A model generated the notes under the pieces. It worked only from the letters and a program-made list of their open reading frames with translations, did not search any database and had not been told where the DNA came from. From assembly GCA_001805205.1 (NCBI GenBank), contig MHER01000146.1, positions 14,832 to 26,833 on the forward strand: a DNA stretch of 12,002 bases, in the 5' to 3' direction. Shown here one piece after another: positions 1 to 7,952 of the stretch (the first letter of the stretch is position 1; every line of letters starts with the position of its first letter). This stretch comes from Nitrospirae bacterium RIFCSPLOW2_12_42_9. Lineage in GTDB: Bacteria; Nitrospirota; 9FT-COMBO-42-15; HDB-SIOI813. Made by a program: the position numbers and the translations under genes.

Positions 1-173
1 GGATGAGATTCCTGCTCTTCTTTTAAATTTTCAACACTCTTCATAATCTTTGCATACATCTCTGATCTGATCTTACTGTTGATCTTAAACAGACCACTAC
101 CCCTCTCTATATTTAATAGATTCTCGTACAGTTTTTCGATCTCTTTTATCCTACTCTTCTTTGTATTTTTCAT
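1..173 (-). CDS. Unknown small basic protein, 3' end cut by window edge
   Basis: An open reading frame starts with ATG at 173 and stays open for 57 codons to the window edge, so the C-terminus is missing. The start reads MKNTKKSRIKEIEKLYENLL; the visible part is rich in Lys, Glu and Ile and looks wholly alpha-helical, possibly coiled-coil, with no signal peptide or membrane segment. An AAGG ribosome-binding motif lies about 7 nt before the ATG on the minus strand. It follows metF in the same orientation with a 188-nt gap, so it probably has its own transcript or is weakly read through. I do not recognise the family. It could be a short hypothetical protein or the N-terminus of a longer helical one. 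Confidence 0.5.
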   Translation of the reverse strand, partial: MKNTKKSRIKEIEKLYENLLNIERGSGLFKINSKIRSEMYAKIMKSVENLKEEQESH

Positions 174-333
174 TGTTCTGCCTTATACCCCCTGTTTTAT
201 TTATTAATTATGCCACATAAGCCCATTTTAATCTATTATATTGCCATAGATTATTAGAGTTATCGCCAATCTCTGTTTTGGGGGTACTTATATTAATTGA
301 TTATTGATAATTTAGGTGTATTTTGGGTAATAT

Positions 334-353
334 GGATGGCTATTTAGCCGTCC
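334..353 (-). terminator. Possible hairpin terminator after metF
   Basis: The 20-nt stretch forms a 9-bp stem with one G-T mismatch (GGATGGCTA against TAGCCGTCC) only 9 nt beyond the metF stop codon. There is no clear U-tract on the minus-strand side, so it is a weak or Rho-assisted terminator or a 3'-end stabilising hairpin. The rest of the 174-361 spacer is AT-rich and shows nothing else I can support. Confidence 0.35.
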
Positions 354-361
354 TCATTATA

Positions 362-1225
362 TCAACTTTTTAGATTTTTAAGGATTGTCCGTGTGGCAGA
401 GGAACGATTAAGGGTATAGAAATGTATTCCAGGTGCACCTTTTGAAAGGAGGTCCTGACACTGTTTTGTTGCATACCCTATACCTAATTCCATAACTGCC
501 CTTCTATCATTACGTATCTCATGTAATCTTTCTCTTAAATCAGAGGGGATAGTGGCACCACAAAGGGATGTAAATCGTTCAACCTGATCAGCACTTGTTA
601 TTGGCATAATCCCCGGGATAATAGGTTTATTAATCCCAATCTTTGATGCACGGTCAAGCAGATCAAAATAGAGGCGATTATCAAAAAAAAGCTGAGTTAT
701 GAAGAACTCTGCCCCGGCCATTGATTTCATATTCAGATAATAAGTATCCTTTTCCAGGGATGGACTTTCAGTATGGCCTTCAGGGAAGGCAGCAGCCCCA
801 ATACAGAAGTCATAATTATCGTGTATATATTGAATCAGTTCATTAGTATGATTGTAGCACTGCGGCATTTGGGCAATAGAGTTTGTATCCTGTGGTTTGT
901 CTCCGCGTAAGGCAAGGATATTTTCTATCCCATTTTCCTGTAATTTATCAAGTATTCTCTTAAGGTTCTCACAGCTCGTACCTGTGCAGGTCAGGTGCGC
1001 CATGGCCTCAATATCGAGTTCATTTTTAATACGGATAACCCATCCTGCAGTCTTATCCCTTGTGCTTCCACCTGCCCCATATGTTACAGAGACAAAGGAA
1101 GGCCCGAGCTCTTTTAGATTCTCAATGGTTTCAAAGAGCCTCTTTTCGCCTTCATCTGTCTTTGGTGGGAAAAACTCAAAAGAGAATATTTGCCTCTTAT
1201 TTTTTAGAAGCCGGGCAATCTTCAT
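362..1225 (-). CDS. metF: Methylenetetrahydrofolate reductase (NAD(P)H)
   Basis: A 287-residue cytoplasmic TIM-barrel flavoenzyme that reduces 5,10-methylene-THF to 5-methyl-THF, feeding methyl groups to methionine synthesis. Family hallmarks seen: FSFEFFPPK near residues 14-22 (E17 corresponds to the catalytic Glu28 of E. coli MetF), VTYGAGGSTR at 47-56, HLTCTG at 77-82, ALRGDKP at 105-111 (D109 corresponds to Asp120), the FITQLFFD substrate-binding stretch at 175-182, PGIMPI at 204-209, and the C-terminal PGIHFYTLNRS. The length is close to the roughly 295 residues usual for bacterial MetF, so it is complete. The ATG start is supported by an AAGG motif 7-8 nt upstream. It lies 73 nt downstream of the VIT-type transporter gene in the same direction; no met genes adjoin it and I see no SAM riboswitch. 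A TATAAT sits just before the RBS, but with no good -35. Confidence 0.96.
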   Translation of the reverse strand: MKIARLLKNKRQIFSFEFFPPKTDEGEKRLFETIENLKELGPSFVSVTYGAGGSTRDKTAGWVIRIKNELDIEAMAHLTCTGTSCENLKRILDKLQENGIENILALRGDKPQDTNSIAQMPQCYNHTNELIQYIHDNYDFCIGAAAFPEGHTESPSLEKDTYYLNMKSMAGAEFFITQLFFDNRLYFDLLDRASKIGINKPIIPGIMPITSADQVERFTSLCGATIPSDLRERLHEIRNDRRAVMELGIGYATKQCQDLLSKGAPGIHFYTLNRSSATRTILKNLKS

Positions 1226-1298
1226 CGGGCCTTATTATAACCTAATTTGGGGAAAATATATATCCAATATGATAAGCCCTGATCCCAAAGTTTATATT

Positions 1299-2066
1299 TT
1301 AGAGAGTAATCGAGAAGAACTTTCCCAATATATATCCAACCCCGGCAGCAAGTGAACCGAGGATTACGATCTCGAGGCTGCTCTTAAGCCAGCTTGTCTT
1401 GGTAAGTATGGTCTTTCCAACACCAATACCAAATAAGACAACTACTGCAATTGAAATAGATATTTTCAGGGCGCTGAAAGAATCTTTAAAAAAGATATAT
1501 GGGAATATCAACGGGAGTCCACCGAGGATAAAGGAAATACCCATCAGCATCCCGACCTTAAGCGGGTTATCAAAGTTTTCATCTACAATACCAAGCTCAT
1601 CACGCATCATGAATTTGATCCATCGGTCCTTATCCTCTGTAACCCTATGGACTATCATTTCAACTTCATCCTCTGTAAATCCATGTCCTTTAAATATCTC
1701 CCGTATCTCTTCCCGCTCCTTTTCCGGGGACTCAATAATCTCCCTCCTCTCACGTTCAAGCTCCTTCTGAAAAAACTCTCTCTGGGATTTTGATGCGAGA
1801 TATGCGCCGATAAACATGGAGGTTGACCCTGCCATTATTGAGGCCATACCTGTAAAGAGAACCATTCTGCTCTCTGCAATAGAACCTGTAACACCTGCCA
1901 CAAACCCGACTGTGCTTACAAGGCCATCATTCATCCCGAATATCACCTCCCGTATCTGACGGCCTTTCGGGGTGTGCCAGTCCTCATCATGAAACTTCTT
2001 AAGGAGGTTGGCTTTTTCATCACCTCTGTTAAACCATGATCTGATGAGCTGTGGTATCATCTGCAT
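1299..2066 (-). CDS. VIT1/CCC1-family iron/manganese transporter
   Basis: A 255-residue inner-membrane protein of the VIT (DUF125) family, which moves Fe2+ or Mn2+ out of the cytosol or into compartments. The first membrane helix carries the signature REVIFGMNDGLVSTVGF (about 39-55), with D47 at the place of the conserved transport aspartate of VIT1. Helix 2 spans about 68-91. The hydrophilic section 92-165 is dense in Glu (E102, E104, E106, E117, E119, E120, E123, E133, E135) and has Met153/154, matching the cytoplasmic metal-binding domain between helices 2 and 3 in plant VIT1. Three more helices follow (about 170-193, 199-221, 229-252), giving the family's five. Start: ATG at 2066 or the in-frame ATG two codons later; neither has a strong RBS. 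It is 48 nt downstream of aspA and may share its transcript. Metal choice (Fe or Mn) cannot be decided from sequence. Confidence 0.9.
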   Translation of the reverse strand: MQMIPQLIRSWFNRGDEKANLLKKFHDEDWHTPKGRQIREVIFGMNDGLVSTVGFVAGVTGSIAESRMVLFTGMASIMAGSTSMFIGAYLASKSQREFFQKELERERREIIESPEKEREEIREIFKGHGFTEDEVEMIVHRVTEDKDRWIKFMMRDELGIVDENFDNPLKVGMLMGISFILGGLPLIFPYIFFKDSFSALKISISIAVVVLFGIGVGKTILTKTSWLKSSLEIVILGSLAAGVGYILGKFFSITL

Positions 2067-2114
2067 ATCTTAATTATAAACCATGTCAGGAGGTAACTGT
2101 GGCCTGCCTGCCGG

Positions 2115-3518
2115 TCAGTTCGTCTTCGGCCCTGTCATTTCGTATGGATCCAGGATCGATTTGGCCTCTTCATTTGTAAGTATCCCTTTTTCTATAACTA
2201 AATCTATGATTGACCTTTTTGTCAGGAGTGCCTCTTTTGCCAACTTTGCTGCTGCCTCATAACCAATGAATGGATTCAGTATAGTTGCCAGTCCCGCACT
2301 ACTTTCAGCAAATTCGCTGCAACGCTCTTCATCAGCTTCAATACCCGACACACATCTCTCAGTAAAGAGCTTTATGACATTTGTCAGCAGATGGATAGAT
2401 GAAAGGAGATTGTAATTAATTACAGGCATCATAACGTTTAACTCAAGCTGGCCTGCCTGACCGGCCATTGTAATAGTCATGTCATTTCCAATTACCTGAA
2501 AACATACCATATTGAGTACCTCAGCCATAACCGGATTTACCTTACCGGGCATAATAGATGAGCCAGGTTGAACAGCAGGAAGACGTATCTCTGATATACC
2601 GGTTCCCGGCCCGGAGCTGAGCAGCCTCAGATCGTTTGCTATACGGATCAGCTCAACAGAAAGTAATTTGAGTTTTGCCGAGAGTGATATAAAATCTCCC
2701 ATGCTCTGCATTGAGGCTATCAGGTTTTTTGAGCCCTTAAATTTATAACCGGTAATCTCCCTGAGATATTGGATCACCTTCTTTTGATATTGCGGGTGAG
2801 TATTAATACCTGTCCCCACTGCAGACCCGCCTATACCAAGTTCAAGCAGCTTTTCCCGCTCATATTGTATTTCTTTTGCTGACTTCGCTACCGCAACTGA
2901 ATATCCTGCAAACTCCTGACCAAGCCGTATAGGCACTGCATCCTGCAGGTGTGTCCTCCCTGACTTGATAATATGATCAAATTCCTTTCCCTTATCTGAT
3001 AAGGCATTGGTCAATCCATTAAGGATTCGCATTAAATCCTCCACTGCAATTAATGCTGCAATCCTCATAGCAGTAGGAAAGACATCGTTTGTAGACTGGG
3101 ACATATTTACATGGTCATTCGGGTGTATGATTGAGTAATCCCCTTTCTTCCTGCAAAGAATTTCAATGGCCCTGTTGGCAATTACCTCATTTGTGTTCAT
3201 ATTGTGTGATGTGCCTGCACCGGCCTGATAGACATCGACAACAAAATGATCCTGCCACTTGCCTTCTGCTACCTCTCCGGCTGCAGTTACAATTGCCTTA
3301 CCTCTTCGTATGTCAAGTTTGCCGAGATCCATGTTAGTCATGGCTGCTGCCTGTTTTATAAGTGCAGCAGCACGAATAAATTCTGGAAACTGTTTAATCC
3401 CGCTGATTGGAAAGTTCTCAATAGCCCTTACGGTCTGCACTCCATAATATGCCCATGATGGCACCTTTCTTTCTCCGAGGGTATCCCGCTCTATCCGGAA
3501 TCTATGACCTTTTTCCAC
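2115..3518 (-). CDS. aspA: Aspartate ammonia-lyase (aspartase)
   Basis: A cytoplasmic fumarase/aspartase-superfamily enzyme converting L-aspartate to fumarate and ammonia. Starting at GTG 3518 it is 467 residues, very close to known AspA (about 468-478), and begins directly before the conserved RIERDTLGERKVP...YYGVQT. Aspartase-type motifs: AGTSHNMNTNE (101-111), NPNDHVNMSQSTND (133-145; this copy has HPNDHV), SGRTHLQDAVP (186-196; fumarases have DATP) and the mobile loop GSSIMPGKVNP (319-329, catalytic Ser321). The reading frame remains open upstream to an ATG at 3650 (511 residues), but those extra 44 residues are low-complexity, Arg-rich and translate a palindromic repeat at 3546-3607. A G-run lies about 9 nt before the GTG. 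I therefore prefer the GTG start; the ATG at 3650 is the alternative. It sits between the LVIVD gene and the VIT transporter gene, same direction. Confidence 0.9.
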   Translation of the reverse strand: MEKGHRFRIERDTLGERKVPSWAYYGVQTVRAIENFPISGIKQFPEFIRAAALIKQAAAMTNMDLGKLDIRRGKAIVTAAGEVAEGKWQDHFVVDVYQAGAGTSHNMNTNEVIANRAIEILCRKKGDYSIIHPNDHVNMSQSTNDVFPTAMRIAALIAVEDLMRILNGLTNALSDKGKEFDHIIKSGRTHLQDAVPIRLGQEFAGYSVAVAKSAKEIQYEREKLLELGIGGSAVGTGINTHPQYQKKVIQYLREITGYKFKGSKNLIASMQSMGDFISLSAKLKLLSVELIRIANDLRLLSSGPGTGISEIRLPAVQPGSSIMPGKVNPVMAEVLNMVCFQVIGNDMTITMAGQAGQLELNVMMPVINYNLLSSIHLLTNVIKLFTERCVSGIEADEERCSEFAESSAGLATILNPFIGYEAAAKLAKEALLTKRSIIDLVIEKGILTNEEAKSILDPYEMTGPKTN

Positions 3519-3545
3519 CTGAAAATCCCCCCCGAACACCACGCT

Positions 3546-3607
3546 GTAGGGACAAACCTTTAGGTTTGTCCCTTTCCTGTTGGACAGACCTAAAGGTCTG
3601 TCCCTAC
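3546..3607. repeat. REP-like doublet of two palindromes
   Basis: Two 26-nt units face each other across a 10-nt spacer (3572-3581). The left unit (3546-3571) contains the 11-bp hairpin GGGACAAACCT/AGGTTTGTCCC. The right unit (3582-3607) contains the perfect 10-bp hairpin GGACAGACCT/AGGTCTGTCC. The ends GTAGGGACA and TGTCCCTAC are also inverted, so the whole element is a palindrome of palindromes. The units differ at only two mirrored positions. This organisation resembles bacterial REP/BIME elements. It lies in the leader or N-terminal extension of aspA, in a frame free of stops. Confidence 0.85.
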
Positions 3608-3625
3608 GTCTACGCCCATTTTCAT
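3590..3625 (-). other. Possible 11-codon leader ORF before aspA
   Basis: An ATG at 3625 preceded by AAGGACA (a well placed Shine-Dalgarno motif) opens an 11-residue frame, MKMGVDVGTDL, that ends with TAG inside the first palindrome met by the ribosome. It is in a different frame from aspA. It may be chance, a leader peptide, or a remnant of the ancestral aspA start displaced by the repeat. Confidence 0.25.
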
Positions 3626-3697
3626 TGTCCTTCGTGTTAACATGTAACATGATTGTTTCATTCTAAAATCCCCGCAAATTTGTATGATCAGGCCTGA

Positions 3698-5524
3698 CTA
3701 TTTATCTGTCAGCAGGACCCTAAGCCCATCACTTCCTGCTGCAATGTATATGTTATTATCTTCACCTGGAAATATTGACGAAACCTTTATGGTAAGATTA
3801 TGTCTCCTGTTGGATGAAATTGGTTTCTCTATTCCATCTGATTTAAGTTCAGCAATAACCTTGTCACCAGCAAGGTAAATAGTATTATCTCGTAAGTGGA
3901 TGTCTTTAATCTCAAAACCTATACCTATCTTGTCTATCTTTCTGATTGCCTTTGGATTTGAGATATCAAGAATGAACAAATCTCCTTTACCGGAAGAGAT
4001 AAAAGCCCTGTCATCCTTTACTTTGACATTATTGACTCCTTTAGCCTTAAATAGGTAAATCCTCTCCGGCTTTAAAGCATCCCTGATATCCACTATCTCC
4101 AGACCTGAATCACCCCCGGCAATCAGGAGATAATTATTTTGAATATAAATGTCCTCCGGATGGCCTTCGGTTAAATAGCTTGCTATATATACCGGTCTCC
4201 CTGGAATCGTTATATCAATTAATTTGACACCTTCCCCTCCATCTGCAATATATGCAATTTTATCTTTAACAATTACCTTATTTGAAAGTCCGGTTGTATC
4301 AAAACCTCCGATCCTTACAGGTTTATAAGGATTACTAAAATCTATGATATGCAGCCCGGCATCTCCTGAGACAACAAATGCAAAATTATCCTTTACAAAC
4401 AGGTCTTGAGAATCACCTGGCAGCATTATGCCTGAAATCCATGTGGGGTTCTCAGGATTACTGATATCAATGATTTGAAATCCCTGTGAGCCATTTACAA
4501 TATAACCGTAATTCCCTTTTATATACACTTCATGGGTATAGCCATAGTAGCCATAACCACCGACCTCAAAAGGCCTCTTCGGGTCTGAAATATTGATTAC
4601 CTTTATCCCTGACTCCCAGTCAGCAAGATAGGCAAAATCACCTTTTACCTTTACATCCCATCCCATCCCGCTCGTGTCCAACCCGCTGATAATTTCTGGT
4701 TTTACTGGATTGCTTACATCCACGATCTGAAGCCCTGATCTCCAGTCAGCGATATAGGCAAGATTCCCTGAAACAAAGATACCCCTCGCATTTCCAGGTG
4801 TCTTCAACACACCAATACCTGCCGGCCTTAATGGGTCTTTAACATCAACAATATGAAGCCCGGTGTCATAAGATACAACATAGGCAATTCTATCTTTTAC
4901 AAATACATCCTCTGCATTAACAGCCTCAGAATAACCTGAAACAATTACAGGTCTCTCCGGTTTAGTAACATCAACTATCAGTAATCCCTTCTTATCCGCT
5001 GCAACAAAGGCATAACCATCCTTGACTGTGATCCCCCATGCAAGCCCATTTGTCTCAAACCTGCTGACCGGTACAGGATGATAAGGATCTTTCACATTAA
5101 TGATTGAGACCCCTCCACGATGGTCTGCAACATATAGAAGATCGCCATTTAGCTCTATAATATAGGCAAGACCCTGTGTTGGATATTCACTGATTATCTT
5201 TGAACCAAGGGGATTACTTATGTCTATAATCTGAAGCCCATGGTCATCATCACCTACATATGCAATATTATCTTTCACAAAGATCCCCTTTGGTGACCCT
5301 GGTGTGTGGATATTGCTTATATGCACAGGTGCATAAGGATATGTAACATCATATATGTGAAGGCCTGAATACCAGTCTGCAAGATAGAGATAATTGTCTT
5401 TTAGAAAGATCTTCCTTGCATATCCTCCTTTTGTAGTATCACTTAATGTATCAGATAAAACTGTAAGAGGTTTTATGAGAAATGTGAAGAGGATTATAAA
5501 CAACCATATTATTCTCCTGATCAT
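3698..5524 (-). CDS. Exported LVIVD-repeat beta-propeller protein
   Basis: A 608-residue protein with an N-terminal Sec signal peptide or anchor (MIRRIIWLFIILFTFL..., cleavage likely near residue 24-25), then almost entirely repeats of about 41-43 residues. The consensus unit runs V.VKDN.AYVAD...GL.IIDISNP..P..I....T.G, the LVIVD-repeat pattern. I count 12 clear units from about residue 33 to 530, followed by two degenerate ones (with IYLAGD and IYIAAGSDGLRVL), so 14 blades and perhaps two seven-bladed propellers. No enzyme motif, Cys heme site or C-terminal sorting tag is visible. It probably acts in the periplasm or at the cell surface as a binding scaffold; the ligand is unknown. ATG 5524 has an AGGA motif 5 nt upstream and a promoter at 5579-5608. 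It is the first gene of the minus-strand cluster, 180 nt before the preferred aspA start. Confidence 0.88.
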   Translation of the reverse strand: MIRRIIWLFIILFTFLIKPLTVLSDTLSDTTKGGYARKIFLKDNYLYLADWYSGLHIYDVTYPYAPVHISNIHTPGSPKGIFVKDNIAYVGDDDHGLQIIDISNPLGSKIISEYPTQGLAYIIELNGDLLYVADHRGGVSIINVKDPYHPVPVSRFETNGLAWGITVKDGYAFVAADKKGLLIVDVTKPERPVIVSGYSEAVNAEDVFVKDRIAYVVSYDTGLHIVDVKDPLRPAGIGVLKTPGNARGIFVSGNLAYIADWRSGLQIVDVSNPVKPEIISGLDTSGMGWDVKVKGDFAYLADWESGIKVINISDPKRPFEVGGYGYYGYTHEVYIKGNYGYIVNGSQGFQIIDISNPENPTWISGIMLPGDSQDLFVKDNFAFVVSGDAGLHIIDFSNPYKPVRIGGFDTTGLSNKVIVKDKIAYIADGGEGVKLIDITIPGRPVYIASYLTEGHPEDIYIQNNYLLIAGGDSGLEIVDIRDALKPERIYLFKAKGVNNVKVKDDRAFISSGKGDLFILDISNPKAIRKIDKIGIGFEIKDIHLRDNTIYLAGDKVIAELKSDGIEKPISSNRRHNLTIKVSSIFPGEDNNIYIAAGSDGLRVLLTDK

Positions 5525-5578
5525 GTCATCCTGTTATTTTCTTATCACTTTCAGTTTATTTTCTAAATCGCCTCGTTA

Positions 5579-5608
5579 ATTATAGTCTGGAGAGACAAAA
5601 ACGGTCAA
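5579..5608 (-). promoter_or_regulatory. Sigma70-like promoter for the LVIVD gene
   Basis: On the minus strand TTGACC (5603-5608) and a perfect TATAAT (5579-5584) are separated by 18 nt, about 55 nt before the LVIVD-gene ATG. It is the best-matching promoter for the minus-strand cluster and lies in the divergent spacer shared with the sensor kinase gene. Confidence 0.65.
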
Positions 5609-5644
5609 GCAAACAAAATAGTGATGTGAATTATGAAACCGTGA

Positions 5645-5667
5645 TATAATTTAATCTTACAAAAGGA
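5645..5667 (+). promoter_or_regulatory. -10 box and RBS of the sensor kinase gene
   Basis: A perfect TATAAT occurs at 5645-5650, but no good -35 hexamer is present at the right distance, suggesting an activator-dependent or weak promoter. AAAGGA at 5662-5667 lies 8 nt before the ATG at 5676 and fixes that start. The predicted leader is short (about 20 nt). Confidence 0.5.
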
Positions 5668-5675
5668 CGATTCAG

Positions 5676-7952
5676 ATGGGCAAAAAAAGTAGCGGGTTCC
5701 AACAGAAGATAATTATTGCCCTCCTTGGAGTGGGACTCCTGTCAGGTGCAACTGCACTATTATTTTCCTATGTAAGCAGGACAAAGGCACTTGAAGATAC
5801 TATTGGGGCCAATTTTGAGAGATTAGCCTTAGATACAGCACAAAAAGTAGATATTATAATAGACAGGAAGATACGTGATACAAAATCGCTGGCTGCATCT
5901 CCCACTTTTATCAATCAAATAAAAAAGATAAGGACATCACCCACCTCAACCAGGCCTAAAGATAATTCTGAATTACTGAGCTATATAAAAAGATATCAAC
6001 GGGAAAGAGAGGGTGATATCTTCTCTGTTACTCTGACAGATGAAAAGGATAATATAATTGCTGCCACTGAGAAGACCCAACCACATTATCAATCAAAAAA
6101 AAGTCTTTTAGAGCGGCTATTCACAAGTGATATTGATTTCGATATAGCCACAAAGACCTTCTCAATGATGATTTCAGCCCCTATAACAGATGATAAATCC
6201 GGTGAAATAATAGGAAGCTTAAGAGAACTCCACAATCTTAAAGAGGTCTTTGGGATAATAGATAAGGTACGGATTGGAAAGACGGGACATGCAGACCTTG
6301 TAGCCTCTGACGGGACTCTGGTGGTATGCCCGATCTTCCCCGGCCAGACACATAAGATCAGTGAAAATCTATTAAGAGAGCTATCTATATCAGAACCTGG
6401 CTGGAAGATAGCTGTAGATGAGGCAGAAGGGAGAAGGGATTCTATCATTGGTTTTTCTCCTGTAAAGACCACCTTTGAATTGGGTGAAGATAATTTTTGG
6501 GGGAAAAATTTATATGTCCTTATCCGGCAGTTTCCGGAAGATGCATATTCTCCGACGTATAATCTTTTATGGCATCTCCTGATTATAGCCCCAACCGGTA
6601 TCGGGATATTATTAATGCTCAGTTATTTTGTTTCGCAGTGGATCGTAAAACCTATTAAAGAATTAAGCGATAGTGCTGAACTTATTGGTTATGGCCAACC
6701 GGATCCGGATATAAAGATTAGAACAGGTGATGAGATAGAAAGACTTGCGGATACATTTAACAAAATGGCAAAAGACCTCGAGAACAGATTTGAGGATATA
6801 AAATTAGAGAGAGATAAGTTAAATACCATCATGGACAGTATGGGCGATGGCCTTGTTATCCTTGATAAGGACCTCAGGATTCAGCACCTTAATGCAAAGT
6901 TTATGGATTTGTATGGAAAAGAATCTGTTGGAAAAAGCTGCCGTGATGTATTTGGAATAAAGGATGCGCCCTGTAATGGATGCACTGCCGGGGATGGAGA
7001 GGATGTTAAACCCCATACCTTTGAAGCTGTCACTAACAATGGGATTACTTATCTGATAACTCATTCACGCATAAAGAACAAGGATGGGACCACTTCCATC
7101 ATTGAAATATTCAAGGATATAACAGAGAGAAAGAGGCTTGAGCAACAGCTTCTCCAATCTGAAAGACTTGCTGCCCTGAGCCAGTTCTCATCTACCTTTG
7201 CACATGACTTGAAAAACCCGGTCATAGCAATCAAAAAGACTATAGAGATGCTGAGAGATTCCTCAAATTTCTCCGGGTCAGAGACTTTGAATAATGTATA
7301 CACTGATCTTATCTCCACATGCGGCCTCCTCCTGGGTCTTGTGAATGATGTACTTGACATTCATCAGGTCAGTTATAAGGATCTCCCTATGATCTATTCT
7401 CATTTTTCACTTAAACAGGCATTAGATGAAGTCGTAAAACTCCTGAAGATTGAAGCTGAAGAGAAAAGGCTTCATATTGAGATAGAGGGAAATAAAGAGG
7501 AAGTCCGGGTTGAGGCTGATAAAAGAAGGATTCAGCGTGTATTTATAAATTTATTAACTAATGCCATACGGTATTCTCCTCCTTCAGGGAAAATTAAGAT
7601 CTCCTTTCAGGATTCAAGTTATGATCCTGAATACACATCCCGAACCTCAACTCTGTTATTCAGTATCGAGGATGAAGGTCCGGGCATAATACAATCAGAC
7701 TTATCAAAGGTCTTTGACCTTTTTTACAGAAAGGATATTGGGGAAATAAAGTCTGGAACAGGCCTTGGTCTATATTTCTGCAAGGTAGTTATAGATGCCC
7801 ATAAGGGAAGGATATGGGCAGACAATAAGAAAAACGGGGGGGCAGTCTTTAATTTTGAAATTCCAATATCGGGGAGGGATGCAAATGACTATAAGAATTT
7901 TAATAGCCGACGACCAGAGACTTTTTCGGCAGAGCCTGAAATATCTTCTTGA
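5676..7952 (+). CDS. Membrane sensor histidine kinase (Cache-like, HAMP, PAS, HisKA, HATPase)
   Basis: A 758-residue inner-membrane kinase that should autophosphorylate and pass the phosphate to the regulator encoded next to it. Layout: TM1 about 11-31; periplasmic sensor about 35-297 with a double-Cache-like pattern (GKTGHADLVASDGTLVVCP at 201-219); TM2 about 299-323; HAMP about 322-375; PAS about 380-485 ending in the DITERKR linker; HisKA with phospho-acceptor H510 in FAHDLKNP; ATPase with N box around N629, G1 DEGPG (666-670), F box 680-684 and G2 GTGLGL (694-699). The PAS holds C422, C433 and C436 (C...PCNGC), a possible metal or redox site. The fold should end near IPI (731); the remaining 27 or so residues run through the regulator's ribosome-binding site and start, giving a 68-nt overlap. 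The ligand is unknown. Confidence 0.93.
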   Translation: MGKKSSGFQQKIIIALLGVGLLSGATALLFSYVSRTKALEDTIGANFERLALDTAQKVDIIIDRKIRDTKSLAASPTFINQIKKIRTSPTSTRPKDNSELLSYIKRYQREREGDIFSVTLTDEKDNIIAATEKTQPHYQSKKSLLERLFTSDIDFDIATKTFSMMISAPITDDKSGEIIGSLRELHNLKEVFGIIDKVRIGKTGHADLVASDGTLVVCPIFPGQTHKISENLLRELSISEPGWKIAVDEAEGRRDSIIGFSPVKTTFELGEDNFWGKNLYVLIRQFPEDAYSPTYNLLWHLLIIAPTGIGILLMLSYFVSQWIVKPIKELSDSAELIGYGQPDPDIKIRTGDEIERLADTFNKMAKDLENRFEDIKLERDKLNTIMDSMGDGLVILDKDLRIQHLNAKFMDLYGKESVGKSCRDVFGIKDAPCNGCTAGDGEDVKPHTFEAVTNNGITYLITHSRIKNKDGTTSIIEIFKDITERKRLEQQLLQSERLAALSQFSSTFAHDLKNPVIAIKKTIEMLRDSSNFSGSETLNNVYTDLISTCGLLLGLVNDVLDIHQVSYKDLPMIYSHFSLKQALDEVVKLLKIEAEEKRLHIEIEGNKEEVRVEADKRRIQRVFINLLTNAIRYSPPSGKIKISFQDSSYDPEYTSRTSTLLFSIEDEGPGIIQSDLSKVFDLFYRKDIGEIKSGTGLGLYFCKVVIDAHKGRIWADNKKNGGAVFNFEIPISGRDANDYKNFNSRRPETFSAEPEISS
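7873..7877 (+). promoter_or_regulatory. RBS deciding the response regulator start
   Basis: GGAGG lies 7 nt before the ATG at 7885 and only 1 nt before the ATG at 7879, so 7885 is the preferred start. It is inside the kinase gene, which suggests translational coupling. Confidence 0.65.

Noticed and set aside
1226..1298. SAM riboswitch or other leader element before metF
   Set aside because: The 73-nt gap is too short and lacks the conserved helices; metF seems to be read from upstream genes or a weak local promoter.
897..1355. A 152-codon plus-strand open frame across metF and the VIT gene start
   Set aside because: It lies opposite clear metF codons, has no family resemblance and no RBS; it is a shadow frame. 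The same applies to plus-strand frames at 1399-1770 and 11213-11536 and minus-strand frames inside the kinase and narK genes.
2115..3518. Class II fumarase (fumC) instead of aspartase
   Set aside because: The sequence has AGTSHNMNTNE and GRTHLQDAVP in aspartase form, where fumarases show SGTQSNMNVNE and DATP.
3698..5524. CRISPR or DNA tandem repeat in the LVIVD gene
   Set aside because: The periodicity of about 126 nt comes from protein repeats; the DNA copies are strongly diverged and lack spacer-repeat structure.
7795..7884. Upstream ATG at 7795 as the response regulator start
   Set aside because: It would add 30 residues with no family match, read inside the kinase ATPase domain, whereas GGAGG is ideally spaced for the ATG at 7885.
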